39,631 nt of DNA from Betaproteobacteria bacterium (GTDB lineage Bacteria; Pseudomonadota; Gammaproteobacteria; Burkholderiales; Burkholderiaceae_C): assembly GCA_013289985.1 (NCBI GenBank), contig JABCYW010000047.1:1-39631 (forward strand), read 5' to 3'. The notes beneath the pieces are model-generated. The model was given only the letters and a program-made list of their open reading frames with translations. It had not been told where the DNA came from and did no database searches. A program made the position numbers and the translations under genes. Of the stretch, positions 6,695 to 14,156 are shown one piece after another; position 1 is the stretch's first letter; each line of letters begins with the position of its first letter.

Positions 6695-8470
6695 TCAGCG
6701 GAAGTCCCGCCAGGTGAGCCCCCGCGGCTCGGGCTGGCACTGGAACGGCTTGGGCGCGATCGTCGCGTCGGCGCAGGGCGCGAAGAATTCCTCGGCGTCC
6801 GTCTTGTCGAATTCCTTCAGGCGCGCCACCAGGTAGCGCGCGCGCTCGGTCTGGCCGCTTTCCGACAGCGCCACAGCCCAGGCCATCATCAGGCGGCTGT
6901 CCAGCAACGAGTGCGTGGTGTGCTCCAGCGCGCCCAGCGCCTGCGACGGCGGATCGGCGGTGGTGGCGTCGGCGTAGTCGGCGTGGTGGGCGAAGAACGG
7001 GCTGGTCTGGCCCGCCTGGATGCGTTCCTTCAGCGGCGCGAGGCCCGGGTCGTCGAGGAAGATCGTGGAGACACGCCAGTAGTCCCAGGTGGACGCCAGC
7101 GCCACCACCACCATCACGCCGCCGAACCAGCGCAGCGCGGTGCCCTCGCTGCCGAGGCGGATCAGCTTGCCCGGATCCAGCGGCGGGCTGCCGACGACGC
7201 CGCTGAGGGTCTCCACCGGCGCCGGGCCGGATCCCAGCGTGAAGCCCCAGGCCCAGGCCGCGGGCAGCAGGAAGTAGGCGTACCAGAGCGGGTATTCGTC
7301 GAGGCTGTGGATGGCGATCATCAGGATCATCATCCAGGCCGCGCGCGCGCCGTGGCCGGCCTCGCCCTGCGTGGCCCATGCGCGGCGCATGCCTTGCACC
7401 AGCGCCCAGACCATCAGTCCCAGCACCACCAGCGCGAGCGGGATGCCCAGCTCGACCAGCAATTGCAACGGCAGGTCATGCGTGTGGTCGAAGAATGCGG
7501 TGGGGCGGTGCGGGAACGGCGTCAACGTCCAGGCGAAGTTGAACTCGCCCCAGCCCACGCCCCGCAGCGGCTGCTGGCGGATCATCTCGACGGCGTTCTT
7601 CCAGATCGCGAAGTGCGAACTGTCGCCGTCGGAGGCCCGCGTGGCCGTGCCGATGGCCGCGTGCGTGAGATGCGAGGTGATCCACGGCATGACCAGGGCC
7701 AGCGCCACCGCCACCACGAGCGCGATGCGCGTGCTGGCCGACAGGCGCCCGTCGATGGCCGCCCACAGCACCAGGACGGCCGCGCCGCCGATGAGCCCGG
7801 TGCGCGAGCCGCTGAGGAAGACGCCATACATGATGAACAGCAGCAGCACGCCGCCCAGCCAGCGCGGGATGCGGCGCCATTCGACCAGCGGCACCAGCGC
7901 GATCACCGACCACACCAGCAGGCTGGCCAGGTGGTTGGGCTGGCGCAGGTTGCCGACCGCGCGGCCAGGCAGGCCCGACTGCGCGATGAGGTTGCCTTCC
8001 GCCAGCTTGGGGATCCACACCTGGATCACCGCGACCACGGTGCTGAGCACGCCCACCGCCACCACGCCGATGGCGAACGGCGCGAAGGCCTGCAGGCCGC
8101 CGGACTGGTCGCCCTCCTGCGCGGCGCGCGCGCCCAGCGCCGCCACGAAGCACGCCACCAGCAGCAGCAGCAGCGGCGGCAACGCGAGCGAGGTGGGCAG
8201 CGAGCCGAAGGTCCACGAGGCGACGACGGCCGCGCACATCAGCCCGAGCGCCCCGGCCAGCACGGTGGTGGCGCCGCGCCGGGCACCGGTGGTCGGTGTG
8301 CGGCCGGCCGCCAGCAGGCACAGGCCCCAGCCGAACACGCACAGCAACTCGTTGAGCTGGGTGGCCGACGGCGTGCGGTTGTAGGCCAGGAGCGGAGGCG
8401 CGATCAGCGCCAGCGCGTAGACGAGCAGGCGGATGTCGGAGCGATCGCTGGAAAAGGATTGACTGGTCAT
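6695..8470 (-). CDS. Wzy/PglL-like O-oligosaccharyl ligase, paralogue 1
   Basis: About 591 residues with some twelve predicted membrane segments. The central periplasmic loop carries the Wzy_C-type signature GVGWGEFNFAWTLTP followed by DHTHDLPLQLLVELG, whose conserved His is typical of O-antigen ligases and pilin oligosaccharyl transferases. The extracytoplasmic C-terminal region (about residues 430-591) ends in KPFQC ... LTWRDFR, nearly the same ending as the neighbouring paralogue. These enzymes transfer a lipid-linked glycan to protein or lipid A; the nearby pilin gene favours pilin glycosylation, but this is inference. ATG 8470 is used although no clear ribosome site is visible; a TTG at 8551 would extend it by 27 residues of non-family sequence. 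It is last in the cluster, before a terminator. Confidence 0.9.
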   Translation of the reverse strand: MTSQSFSSDRSDIRLLVYALALIAPPLLAYNRTPSATQLNELLCVFGWGLCLLAAGRTPTTGARRGATTVLAGALGLMCAAVVASWTFGSLPTSLALPPLLLLLVACFVAALGARAAQEGDQSGGLQAFAPFAIGVVAVGVLSTVVAVIQVWIPKLAEGNLIAQSGLPGRAVGNLRQPNHLASLLVWSVIALVPLVEWRRIPRWLGGVLLLFIMYGVFLSGSRTGLIGGAAVLVLWAAIDGRLSASTRIALVVAVALALVMPWITSHLTHAAIGTATRASDGDSSHFAIWKNAVEMIRQQPLRGVGWGEFNFAWTLTPFPHRPTAFFDHTHDLPLQLLVELGIPLALVVLGLMVWALVQGMRRAWATQGEAGHGARAAWMMILMIAIHSLDEYPLWYAYFLLPAAWAWGFTLGSGPAPVETLSGVVGSPPLDPGKLIRLGSEGTALRWFGGVMVVVALASTWDYWRVSTIFLDDPGLAPLKERIQAGQTSPFFAHHADYADATTADPPSQALGALEHTTHSLLDSRLMMAWAVALSESGQTERARYLVARLKEFDKTDAEEFFAPCADATIAPKPFQCQPEPRGLTWRDFR

Positions 8471-8567
8471 TGCTGCAAGGAAAGTGGCGCCGGCGGACAG
8501 GCCCTGCGGCGCGCGAACGGTGCACAGGGTAACGCCATTCGGCCGCGCCAAGGGCGCCGGCTTCCAA

Positions 8568-10295
8568 CTACCTGAAGTCGCGCCAGCTGACGGTGTGGTC
8601 GGGGGCCAGGCACTGGAACGGCTTTGCCATGACCGCGGGATCGCTGCAGGGCGCGAACCAGGGCCGCGGGCCGGGCAGGTCGAATTCGCGCAGCCGGTCC
8701 GCCAGGTAGCGAGCCTTGTCCACTTGGCCTTGCGCCGCTAACAGGTTGGCCCACACATACATGGCGCGTCCGGTGAGCAGCACGTGCGAGCTTCGTACCA
8801 CCAGCGGCAACGAGTCCGCGGTCAACGCCAGGTCGCTGACGGCGACGGCGTCGGCCTGGTTGGAGAACAGCGGGCTGGCCTGGGCGTGCACGATGCGGTC
8901 GACGAGCGGCAGCGCCGCTGGGGTCGGCAGGAACAGGTCGGCGACGATCATGTAGTCCAGCCACGCGGAGACCGCGCCCACCACCATCAACAAGCCGACG
9001 GCACGCCACGCGCGCCAGGGCGAGAGCGCAGCCGCCGGCACGCCGGGCGCGACCGATGCAAGCGGCGCACCAGCGCCCAGCGCCAAGCCGAACGTCCAGG
9101 CCGTCGGCAGCAGGAGGAAGGCATACCACAACGGGTACTCCAGCATACTGTGCACGCCCATCACGAGGACCAGCAGCACGGCGGCGCGCGCGGCGATGCC
9201 GGCCTCGCCCTCCAGCCTCCACGCGCTGCGGCCCGCCCTCGCGAAGGCGAACAGCAGCAGCCCCATCATCGCGAGCGCGGCCGGCAGCCCGAGCTCGACG
9301 GCGAGCTGCAGCGGCAGGTCATGCGCGTTGTCGACCACGCCGGCGTGACGAGCGATGCCGGGCGTCAGGGTCCAGGCGAAATTGAATCCGCCCCAGCCGA
9401 CGCCCAGCCAGGGCTGCTCCCGGATCAGCGCGATCGAAGCGCTCCAGATCTCGCTGCGGAACGAGGTCATGTCGGTCGTCCCATCGCGTTCGGTCAGCAC
9501 CACCGTCGCGCCGAGTGCGTGCGCTGCCGAAGAGACCACGGGCTGCAACGCGATCGCGACGAGCGGCGCCAGCACCAGTCCGATGCGCAACGTCCGCGCC
9601 ATCCGGCGGTCGACCACGCCCCAGCCTGCGAACAGCACCAGCGCGAACAGAGCCGTCCGTGATCCGGTAAGGACGACGCCCATCAGCATCAGCAACGCGG
9701 CGAAGGTCCAGCCGAGCCGGGGGAGCATCGCCCCGCCGGGAATGCGCCAGGCGCGCGCCAGCGGCAGCAGCGCGATCAGGCCCCACAGCATCAGATCCGC
9801 GAACTGGTTCGCCTGGCCGATATTGCCCCCGGCGCGGCCTTGCTGCGCCGGGATCGCGATGAGATGGTTGTCGAGCGAGTCGTACGCGAACACCTGCAGG
9901 ATCGCGATGCCGGCGCAGCACAGGCCAGCGACCAGCATCGCGATCGACATGGCGCGGAAGTAGCTGACCAGGGCCGTGGCACCCGCGCTCGCGCCGTGCA
10001 GACACACGGCCGCCGCGAGCCCGATGCAGGCCAGCACGCCGATGCCCGGCGGCGAAGGCTGGGAGCCGCTCGCGATGCCGATGGCACAGCCAGCGGCTGC
10101 GAGCGCGAGCACGCCAAGCAAGGGTGACACCGCGCGCAGCACGGGCCGCTGCAGCGCCGGCGCGGGAGAAAGCAGCAGCACCAGACCCCAACCGAGTATC
10201 GCCACCAGCTGGTTGGGCATCGTGACGCTGGGCGACACGTGGTAGTCGATCAACACCGCCAACGCGACGGCGATCAGGAACGAGAGAATTCTCAT
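8568..10295 (-). CDS. Wzy/PglL-like O-oligosaccharyl ligase, paralogue 2
   Basis: A 575-residue polytopic membrane protein, a clear paralogue of the next gene downstream. The N terminus is MRILSFLIAVALAVLIDYHV. The long periplasmic loop has GVGWGGFNFAWTLTP and VDNAHDLPLQLAVELG with the conserved His. The C terminus is SDPAVMAKPFQC ... VSWRDFR, closely matching paralogue 1. The family (Wzy_C plus a C-terminal Wzy_C_2-like region) includes PglL and related pilin glycosyl ligases acting on the periplasmic face. The start is ATG 10295; a GTG at 10313 is the alternative, and neither has a convincing ribosome site. A 97-bp gap separates it from paralogue 1. Upstream lies a 558-bp stretch holding a decayed gene, so transcription probably comes from farther upstream. 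Confidence 0.9.
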   Translation of the reverse strand: MRILSFLIAVALAVLIDYHVSPSVTMPNQLVAILGWGLVLLLSPAPALQRPVLRAVSPLLGVLALAAAGCAIGIASGSQPSPPGIGVLACIGLAAAVCLHGASAGATALVSYFRAMSIAMLVAGLCCAGIAILQVFAYDSLDNHLIAIPAQQGRAGGNIGQANQFADLMLWGLIALLPLARAWRIPGGAMLPRLGWTFAALLMLMGVVLTGSRTALFALVLFAGWGVVDRRMARTLRIGLVLAPLVAIALQPVVSSAAHALGATVVLTERDGTTDMTSFRSEIWSASIALIREQPWLGVGWGGFNFAWTLTPGIARHAGVVDNAHDLPLQLAVELGLPAALAMMGLLLFAFARAGRSAWRLEGEAGIAARAAVLLVLVMGVHSMLEYPLWYAFLLLPTAWTFGLALGAGAPLASVAPGVPAAALSPWRAWRAVGLLMVVGAVSAWLDYMIVADLFLPTPAALPLVDRIVHAQASPLFSNQADAVAVSDLALTADSLPLVVRSSHVLLTGRAMYVWANLLAAQGQVDKARYLADRLREFDLPGPRPWFAPCSDPAVMAKPFQCLAPDHTVSWRDFR

Positions 10296-10349
10296 GCAGG
10301 CTACTTTGCGCACGATCAGTGACGTAGCTCGATTATCGGGCGGTGGTGG

Positions 10350-10834
10350 CTACGCGTTCGAAGGCCGGCCCGGGATGCCAGGTAGGACTCGACACATCGT
10401 TCCCAAGACCATGGCCCAGCGAGCGCGACGGCCAGTGAACGAGCCGAGCGGGATCGACTCCAGTGCGCTCGCCAGGGGAGCGAGCGTGTCGCGCAGGCGG
10501 GCTGCACCGTCGTCGCCGGTGATATCCGCCGCCCATATGCGACGAGGATCGCCGATGGGGACGGCGCCGGCTACTTCCTGGCTGACCAGAACCGGCGTTC
10601 CTCACGCAAGTGCTCCTGGATGCTGAAATGGATCCTCGGCCAGGCGGATGTCCGCCGCGTCCTGATGCTCGGCGCGGCATGGTGACCGCTGAGCCAGAGG
10701 AACGGCGGATACAGCTGGTGACTGACGACGTCCCAGCTGACATCCTTGCCGGCGAACATCGTCCAGGCGATCAGTGCCAGGAAAAGGGCGAGGCGGGCCG
10801 CCTTTCCATTGGACGAGGGCAGCGGCATGTGCAT
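10350..10834 (-). pseudogene. Remnant of a polytopic membrane-protein gene (DUF2029/GT87-like N terminus)
   Basis: Directly after ligase paralogue 3 a frame opens at ATG 10834. It encodes a membrane segment (ARLALFLALIAWTMFAG) followed by KDVSWDVVSHQLYPPFLWL. This resembles the GKDxxWDxxNYHxYxPF motif at the start of the large DUF2029/GT87-like membrane glycosyltransferases common in Burkholderiales. Similarity ends about residue 50, and the frame closes at 10571. A different minus-strand frame with coding-like third-position GC bias runs to TAG at 10350-10352, broken by a TGA at 10602-10604. The whole remnant is about 160 codons, against 400-600 in intact members. I read it as a frameshifted, internally deleted pseudogene. 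The family call is from memory of the motif and is moderate at best. Confidence 0.5.
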
Positions 10835-10853
10835 GGGTGGATCGTTGGCCGAA

Positions 10854-12560
10854 TCAGGGTTGGCGCGGCCAAGCAGGCAATGGCTCGCCCTCGCTCCGCC
10901 AATACGCCCAGGCGCTTCGGCTTTCGTCGCACTGGAGCGGCATCATAAAGGTGCATCCGCGTTGCAAAGCGTCGATGGCTTGCGCGGGACGGCCGTTGAG
11001 CGCCATGAAGTGGGCGTAGAGTTCCTGGCTCGGCGCGGAAGGAAAACGCAACATGGGCTTACGCAGGCTCGCGACGACGTCCGCGGCGAGCCCACTCGTC
11101 ACGGGGTGAGCAGCGAACGCATGGAAGGCCTGCAACTGGTCGAGCAGTACCGCGTCGGGAACGTCGGCAGAGGCATTGAGCGACGCATGTTGCGTCGCCC
11201 GATCGGGGATCAGGACGGGTCGCGTGTCGCTCAGCGGAATGTAGTCACGCGCGAGGAGCATCAGGAGCAACGCCGGCGCGATCGCCAGGGTCGCGAAGCC
11301 GGCAGGCGTATTCAGAGGCAGGCGCCAGACGCGGGGGGCGCGCGGTTCGAGGCCGTTCACGGTGCCCATCATCAGGCCCATCGGAAACAGGAAATAGGTG
11401 TACTGCAATGGCAGCTCCACGAGGCCATGAAGCAACAGCGCCATGATCGCCAAAGCGGTCGTGAAGGCGGCCGCATCCGGCGCGCGCCTGAGCCGCAGGA
11501 AGACCGCGACGATCAGCGCCACGCCCGCCCCCGCTCCGACCGGGATGCCGAACCACACCACCAGGTCCAGCACCACGTCGTGCGCGCTGGTGAAGAGCCA
11601 GAACAGCGGCGGATGCGCCGGCGCGACAGCGAATTGCGCCGCCCCGTTCTGGAGCGCGCCCCAGCCAACCCACGGGTGCAGCCTGGCGGCGTCGAGGAAC
11701 AGCAGCCACGCATCGGGCCGTCGTCCGCCGCTGACGCGATCGCCGAGCGCCAAGCCGATGAAACCGAGTTGACTGTCGATCCAGGGCACAGCGATCGCGC
11801 CGACGCCGACGATGACGGCCGCGCCCACGATCAGCATGCCCCGTCTGCGAAGCTCAAAGCTATTGCGGCGCCACAGGAACGCCGCGCCCGCCGCGAGCAG
11901 CACCAGCCAGGCGACCCGGGATTGCGTCAGGTCGGCCGTCAGCAGGAACATCAGCGCGAGCACGCCGAACGGAATGCGGCCGAGCCGACCGCGTTCGCGC
12001 AGTCGCCATGCACCCAGGACGCCCTGGATCATCAGCGAGCACAACAGGTTGGTTTGCTCCATGTGCGCCACGGGGCGGCCGGCGGCGACTTTCGTCCCGA
12101 GGTCGAGGCGCAGCCAGCCCAGCCATTGCAGCACGGCCAGCGGAACGGAGCAGGCGGCTGCGAACAGCATCGCGGCGGCAAGGCGGTCGGCCAACGCGCC
12201 CCTGTCGGTGGCCGCCAGCGATTGGGCGACGGCGACGCAAAGCGCGAAGGCGAGCAGGTACGCGCTGACGAGAACGGCGTCGCCGCGGTAGAACTGGACG
12301 CCGCCCAGCCATTGCAGCCAGGGCACCGTCGCCAGGAGACACGCCGCGGTGGGCAGGGAAGCGGCGGCGACCCGCACGCTGGCGCGCTGGTGGCGCAATC
12401 GAGTCAGCACGCCCAGCAGGATCAACAGGACGGCGATCGCCGCTGTCCACTCGCGCCAGAAGCTGAACCAGGGCCCGTCGCCGACGGGCAGGAGCAACGC
12501 CACACCGAGCATGCCCGAACCGATGACATCAATGCCACGAACAGCGGTCAAGGCGCGCAT
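10854..12560 (-). CDS. Wzy/PglL-like O-oligosaccharyl ligase, paralogue 3
   Basis: A 568-residue protein with about twelve membrane segments and a C-terminal periplasmic region. It is more divergent than the other two paralogues. The Wzy_C loop reads GWGALQNGAAQFAVAP then LFTSAHDVVLDLVVWFG, keeping the His-Asp pair. The C terminus ends in GCTFMMPLQCDESRSAWAYWR, recognisably related to the KPFQC ... WRDFR ending of the others. It starts with ATG 12560, just past the terminator of the pilin gene, so it is likely expressed by read-through or from an unseen promoter. Its position directly after the pilin gene is the usual place for a pilin-glycosylating ligase (PglL/TfpO type), which makes it the best candidate for acting on that pilin. 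Substrate and glycan are unknown. Confidence 0.9.
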   Translation of the reverse strand: MRALTAVRGIDVIGSGMLGVALLLPVGDGPWFSFWREWTAAIAVLLILLGVLTRLRHQRASVRVAAASLPTAACLLATVPWLQWLGGVQFYRGDAVLVSAYLLAFALCVAVAQSLAATDRGALADRLAAAMLFAAACSVPLAVLQWLGWLRLDLGTKVAAGRPVAHMEQTNLLCSLMIQGVLGAWRLRERGRLGRIPFGVLALMFLLTADLTQSRVAWLVLLAAGAAFLWRRNSFELRRRGMLIVGAAVIVGVGAIAVPWIDSQLGFIGLALGDRVSGGRRPDAWLLFLDAARLHPWVGWGALQNGAAQFAVAPAHPPLFWLFTSAHDVVLDLVVWFGIPVGAGAGVALIVAVFLRLRRAPDAAAFTTALAIMALLLHGLVELPLQYTYFLFPMGLMMGTVNGLEPRAPRVWRLPLNTPAGFATLAIAPALLLMLLARDYIPLSDTRPVLIPDRATQHASLNASADVPDAVLLDQLQAFHAFAAHPVTSGLAADVVASLRKPMLRFPSAPSQELYAHFMALNGRPAQAIDALQRGCTFMMPLQCDESRSAWAYWRSEGEPLPAWPRQP

Positions 12561-12586
12561 GTTTGTTCAGAGAAAGAAATCAGGCG

Positions 12587-12619
12587 CAAAAATAAAAAGA
12601 GACGCCGAAGCGCCTCTTT
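12587..12619 (-). terminator. Terminator of the pilin gene
   Basis: Arms at 12596-12605 and 12610-12619 form a 10-bp stem, with one G-U pair in RNA, closed by a TTCG tetraloop on the minus strand. It is followed by TTATTTTTG. It lies 20 bases after the pilin stop codon and 27 before the ligase start. This is a textbook intrinsic terminator. Confidence 0.95.
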
Positions 12620-12638
12620 CCACTAAGCAAGCTGGCAA

Positions 12639-13136
12639 TCAGCCCTTGCAGGAACCCGGCAGGTACTTCGGCAGCGTACCAGTCCCGATGCAAGACCAGC
12701 GGTAGATCTGCGTGCCACCAATGCTGGCGGCGACGGCGGCGGCCTGCGCGGCAGCAGTGCCAGTGTATGGCGTCAGGGTCAACGTCTGGGCGGCGGCGGC
12801 GCCCAAATCAGGCGCGTTGGCAGCGGTCTGCAGCGTCACGGTGATGACGCCATTGGCGTCGGTCGTGACGGTGGAAACGTACTTACTCGAGGAGCCGGCA
12901 ACGGTCTGCTCGCAGCCCCAGCCATTGATTCCCGGAGGAGCGGTGGCGCTACCGGTCTGATAGACCTCTGAGATGGTCGTACGGCACTGCGAAGCAGCCA
13001 GCAGCGCTTCCGAGACCTTCGCCTTGATGGTGTAGGTCTGGTACGCCGGCAGGGCCACTGCGGCAAGGATACCGATGATCGCGACGACGATCATCAGTTC
13101 GATCAGGGTGAAACCCTGCTGAATGGTGCGCTTCAT
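12639..13136 (-). CDS. pilE: Type IV major pilin
   Basis: A 165-residue type IV pilin precursor. The short positive leader MKRTIQQG is cut after Gly8, leaving an N-methylated Phe; the mature helix [20 protein letters not shown] has the conserved Glu5. The globular part has four cysteines (C51, C75, C149, C163), consistent with two disulfides, and the ending [10 protein letters not shown] closes the usual C-terminal disulfide loop. The mature N terminus follows the Neisseria/Ralstonia-type pattern, and pilA is an equally valid name. ATG 13136 is certain: AGGAG lies seven bases upstream and the leader begins there. The gene has its own sigma-54 type promoter and strong terminator, and is followed by three oligosaccharyl ligases. 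Ser/Ala-rich stretches (VAGSSSKY and the [10 protein letters not shown] region) are possible glycan sites, but the C-terminal Ser used by TfpO enzymes is absent. Confidence 0.95.
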   Translation of the reverse strand: MKRTIQQGFTLIELMIVVAIIGILAAVALPAYQTYTIKAKVSEALLAASQCRTTISEVYQTGSATAPPGINGWGCEQTVAGSSSKYVSTVTTDANGVITVTLQTAANAPDLGAAAAQTLTLTPYTGTAAAQAAAVAASIGGTQIYRWSCIGTGTLPKYLPGSCKG

Positions 13137-13204
13137 ATGAAGACTCCTGGGAGGTGTGAAGGGGACGACTGTTGGAACGAGACAGACATTCGCACACAGT
13201 CCTA

Positions 13205-13220
13205 TGCGAATGCCGTGCCA
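13205..13220 (-). promoter_or_regulatory. Sigma-54 (RpoN) promoter of the pilin gene
   Basis: Read on the minus strand, TGGCACGGCATTCGCA has GG (13219-13218) and GC (13207-13206) exactly ten bases apart. It matches the -24/-12 consensus TGGCACG-N4-TTGC with one change. The start point would fall near 13193, giving a 5' leader of about 57 bases. Pilin genes of Pseudomonas and relatives are known RpoN/PilR targets. Confidence 0.85.
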
Positions 13221-13272
13221 GCGTGCAGTGCGGCATTCTGGCCGATTTCGGTGTGATTTATGCACGGTCGAG

Positions 13273-13340
13273 TGACAGGCTGTGTCAGCGGCGTCTGACA
13301 GGGGTTGTCGCCGAGCACCAGGCACTGACAATTTTTGTCA
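13273..13340 (-). promoter_or_regulatory. Cluster of TGTCA/TGACA boxes, candidate PilR enhancer
   Basis: Six copies of TGTC(A/G) or its complement lie in 68 bp upstream of the sigma-54 promoter: 13273-13277, 13283-13287, 13296-13300, 13306-13310, 13326-13330 and 13336-13340. The last two form TGACA-N5-TGTCA. PilR of Pseudomonas binds (C/G)TGTC-type sites at such a distance. The last box overlaps the stop codon of the phosphodiesterase gene. PilR itself is outside the window. Confidence 0.6.
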
Positions 13341-14123
13341 CCCGAGCTCAAAAGTGTCACCCTTGAGCAGCTCCATCAGCGGCCGCTCCCGCTTGAGCGC
13401 CCTCAGCCCGGCCATGACGGCATCGATCTCGCCCGGCTTGATGTGGGTGATGTAGATGCTGGCGTCCGGCGGCGCGGTGGCCAGCTCGGCGGCCAGCGTG
13501 CTGGGGCAGTGGTGGCCGCTCGCCTTGGCCAGGCGGCACTCGGGCTCGCTGAACGCCGTCTCGATGACGACGTGCGCGACCGGGAACTGCGCGATGCGCT
13601 CCCAGAACGCCGGATTCGGGCCGGTGTCGCCGCTGAACACCCAGGCACCGCGGCCGCCGTCGGGGCCGTGGACGGCGAAGCCGCAGGCCGGCACCGAGTG
13701 GCGCGCGCTGAGCACCTCCACGCGGCGGCCGGCGAGCTCCAGCGTGTTGCCGACGTTGAACGGCACGAAGCGCAGAACCGGATATTCGGCGGTGGGCAGG
13801 CGCGTGAAGTCGGGCCACAGGTGGTTGTTGAACAGGTGCGCGCGCAGGACGGCCAGCGTCTCGGGCAGCGCGTGCACCTCGATCGGGGCCGCGCCGCGCG
13901 CCTGGCGCCGGCGCAGCACGCTGTCGGCCAGCAGCGGCACGCCCAGCACGTGGTCGAGGTGGGAGTGCGTCAGCAGGATGTGGTCGATGCGTTCCAGCGC
14001 GTCGAGCGACAGGTCGCCGACGCCGGTGCCGGCATCGATCAGCACGTCCTGGTCGAGCAGGAAGCTGGTGGTGCGGCAGTCGCGCGCGATCGACCCGGAG
14101 CAGCCGAGGACCTGGATTTTCAT
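13338..14123 (-). CDS. Class II 3',5'-cyclic-nucleotide phosphodiesterase (MBL fold)
   Basis: A 261-residue metallo-beta-lactamase-fold hydrolase with no signal peptide. The motif LLTHSHLDHVLGVPL (about residues 50-64) fits the class II cyclic-nucleotide phosphodiesterase signature HxHLDHxxG. Later metal ligands appear in SGDTGPN (about 169-175) and in THIKPGE (about 226-232). Class II enzymes such as yeast PDE1 and Vibrio CpdP hydrolyse cAMP or cGMP to the 5'-nucleotide. It starts 33 bases after the stop of the adenylate cyclase gene on the same strand, so the two are probably co-transcribed and form a make-and-degrade pair; this context strongly supports cAMP as substrate. Its stop codon falls inside the box cluster upstream of the pilin gene. 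No clear ribosome site precedes ATG 14123. Confidence 0.88.
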   Translation of the reverse strand: MKIQVLGCSGSIARDCRTTSFLLDQDVLIDAGTGVGDLSLDALERIDHILLTHSHLDHVLGVPLLADSVLRRRQARGAAPIEVHALPETLAVLRAHLFNNHLWPDFTRLPTAEYPVLRFVPFNVGNTLELAGRRVEVLSARHSVPACGFAVHGPDGGRGAWVFSGDTGPNPAFWERIAQFPVAHVVIETAFSEPECRLAKASGHHCPSTLAAELATAPPDASIYITHIKPGEIDAVMAGLRALKRERPLMELLKGDTFELG

Positions 14124-14156
14124 GCGGGGATCACGCGGAGGGTGGACGCGGGAGTG

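Noticed and set aside
10746-12626. A 626-codon plus-strand frame opposite ligase paralogue 3
   Set aside because: It is Arg/Gln/His-rich shadow sequence, and the minus strand has a membrane protein with family motifs.
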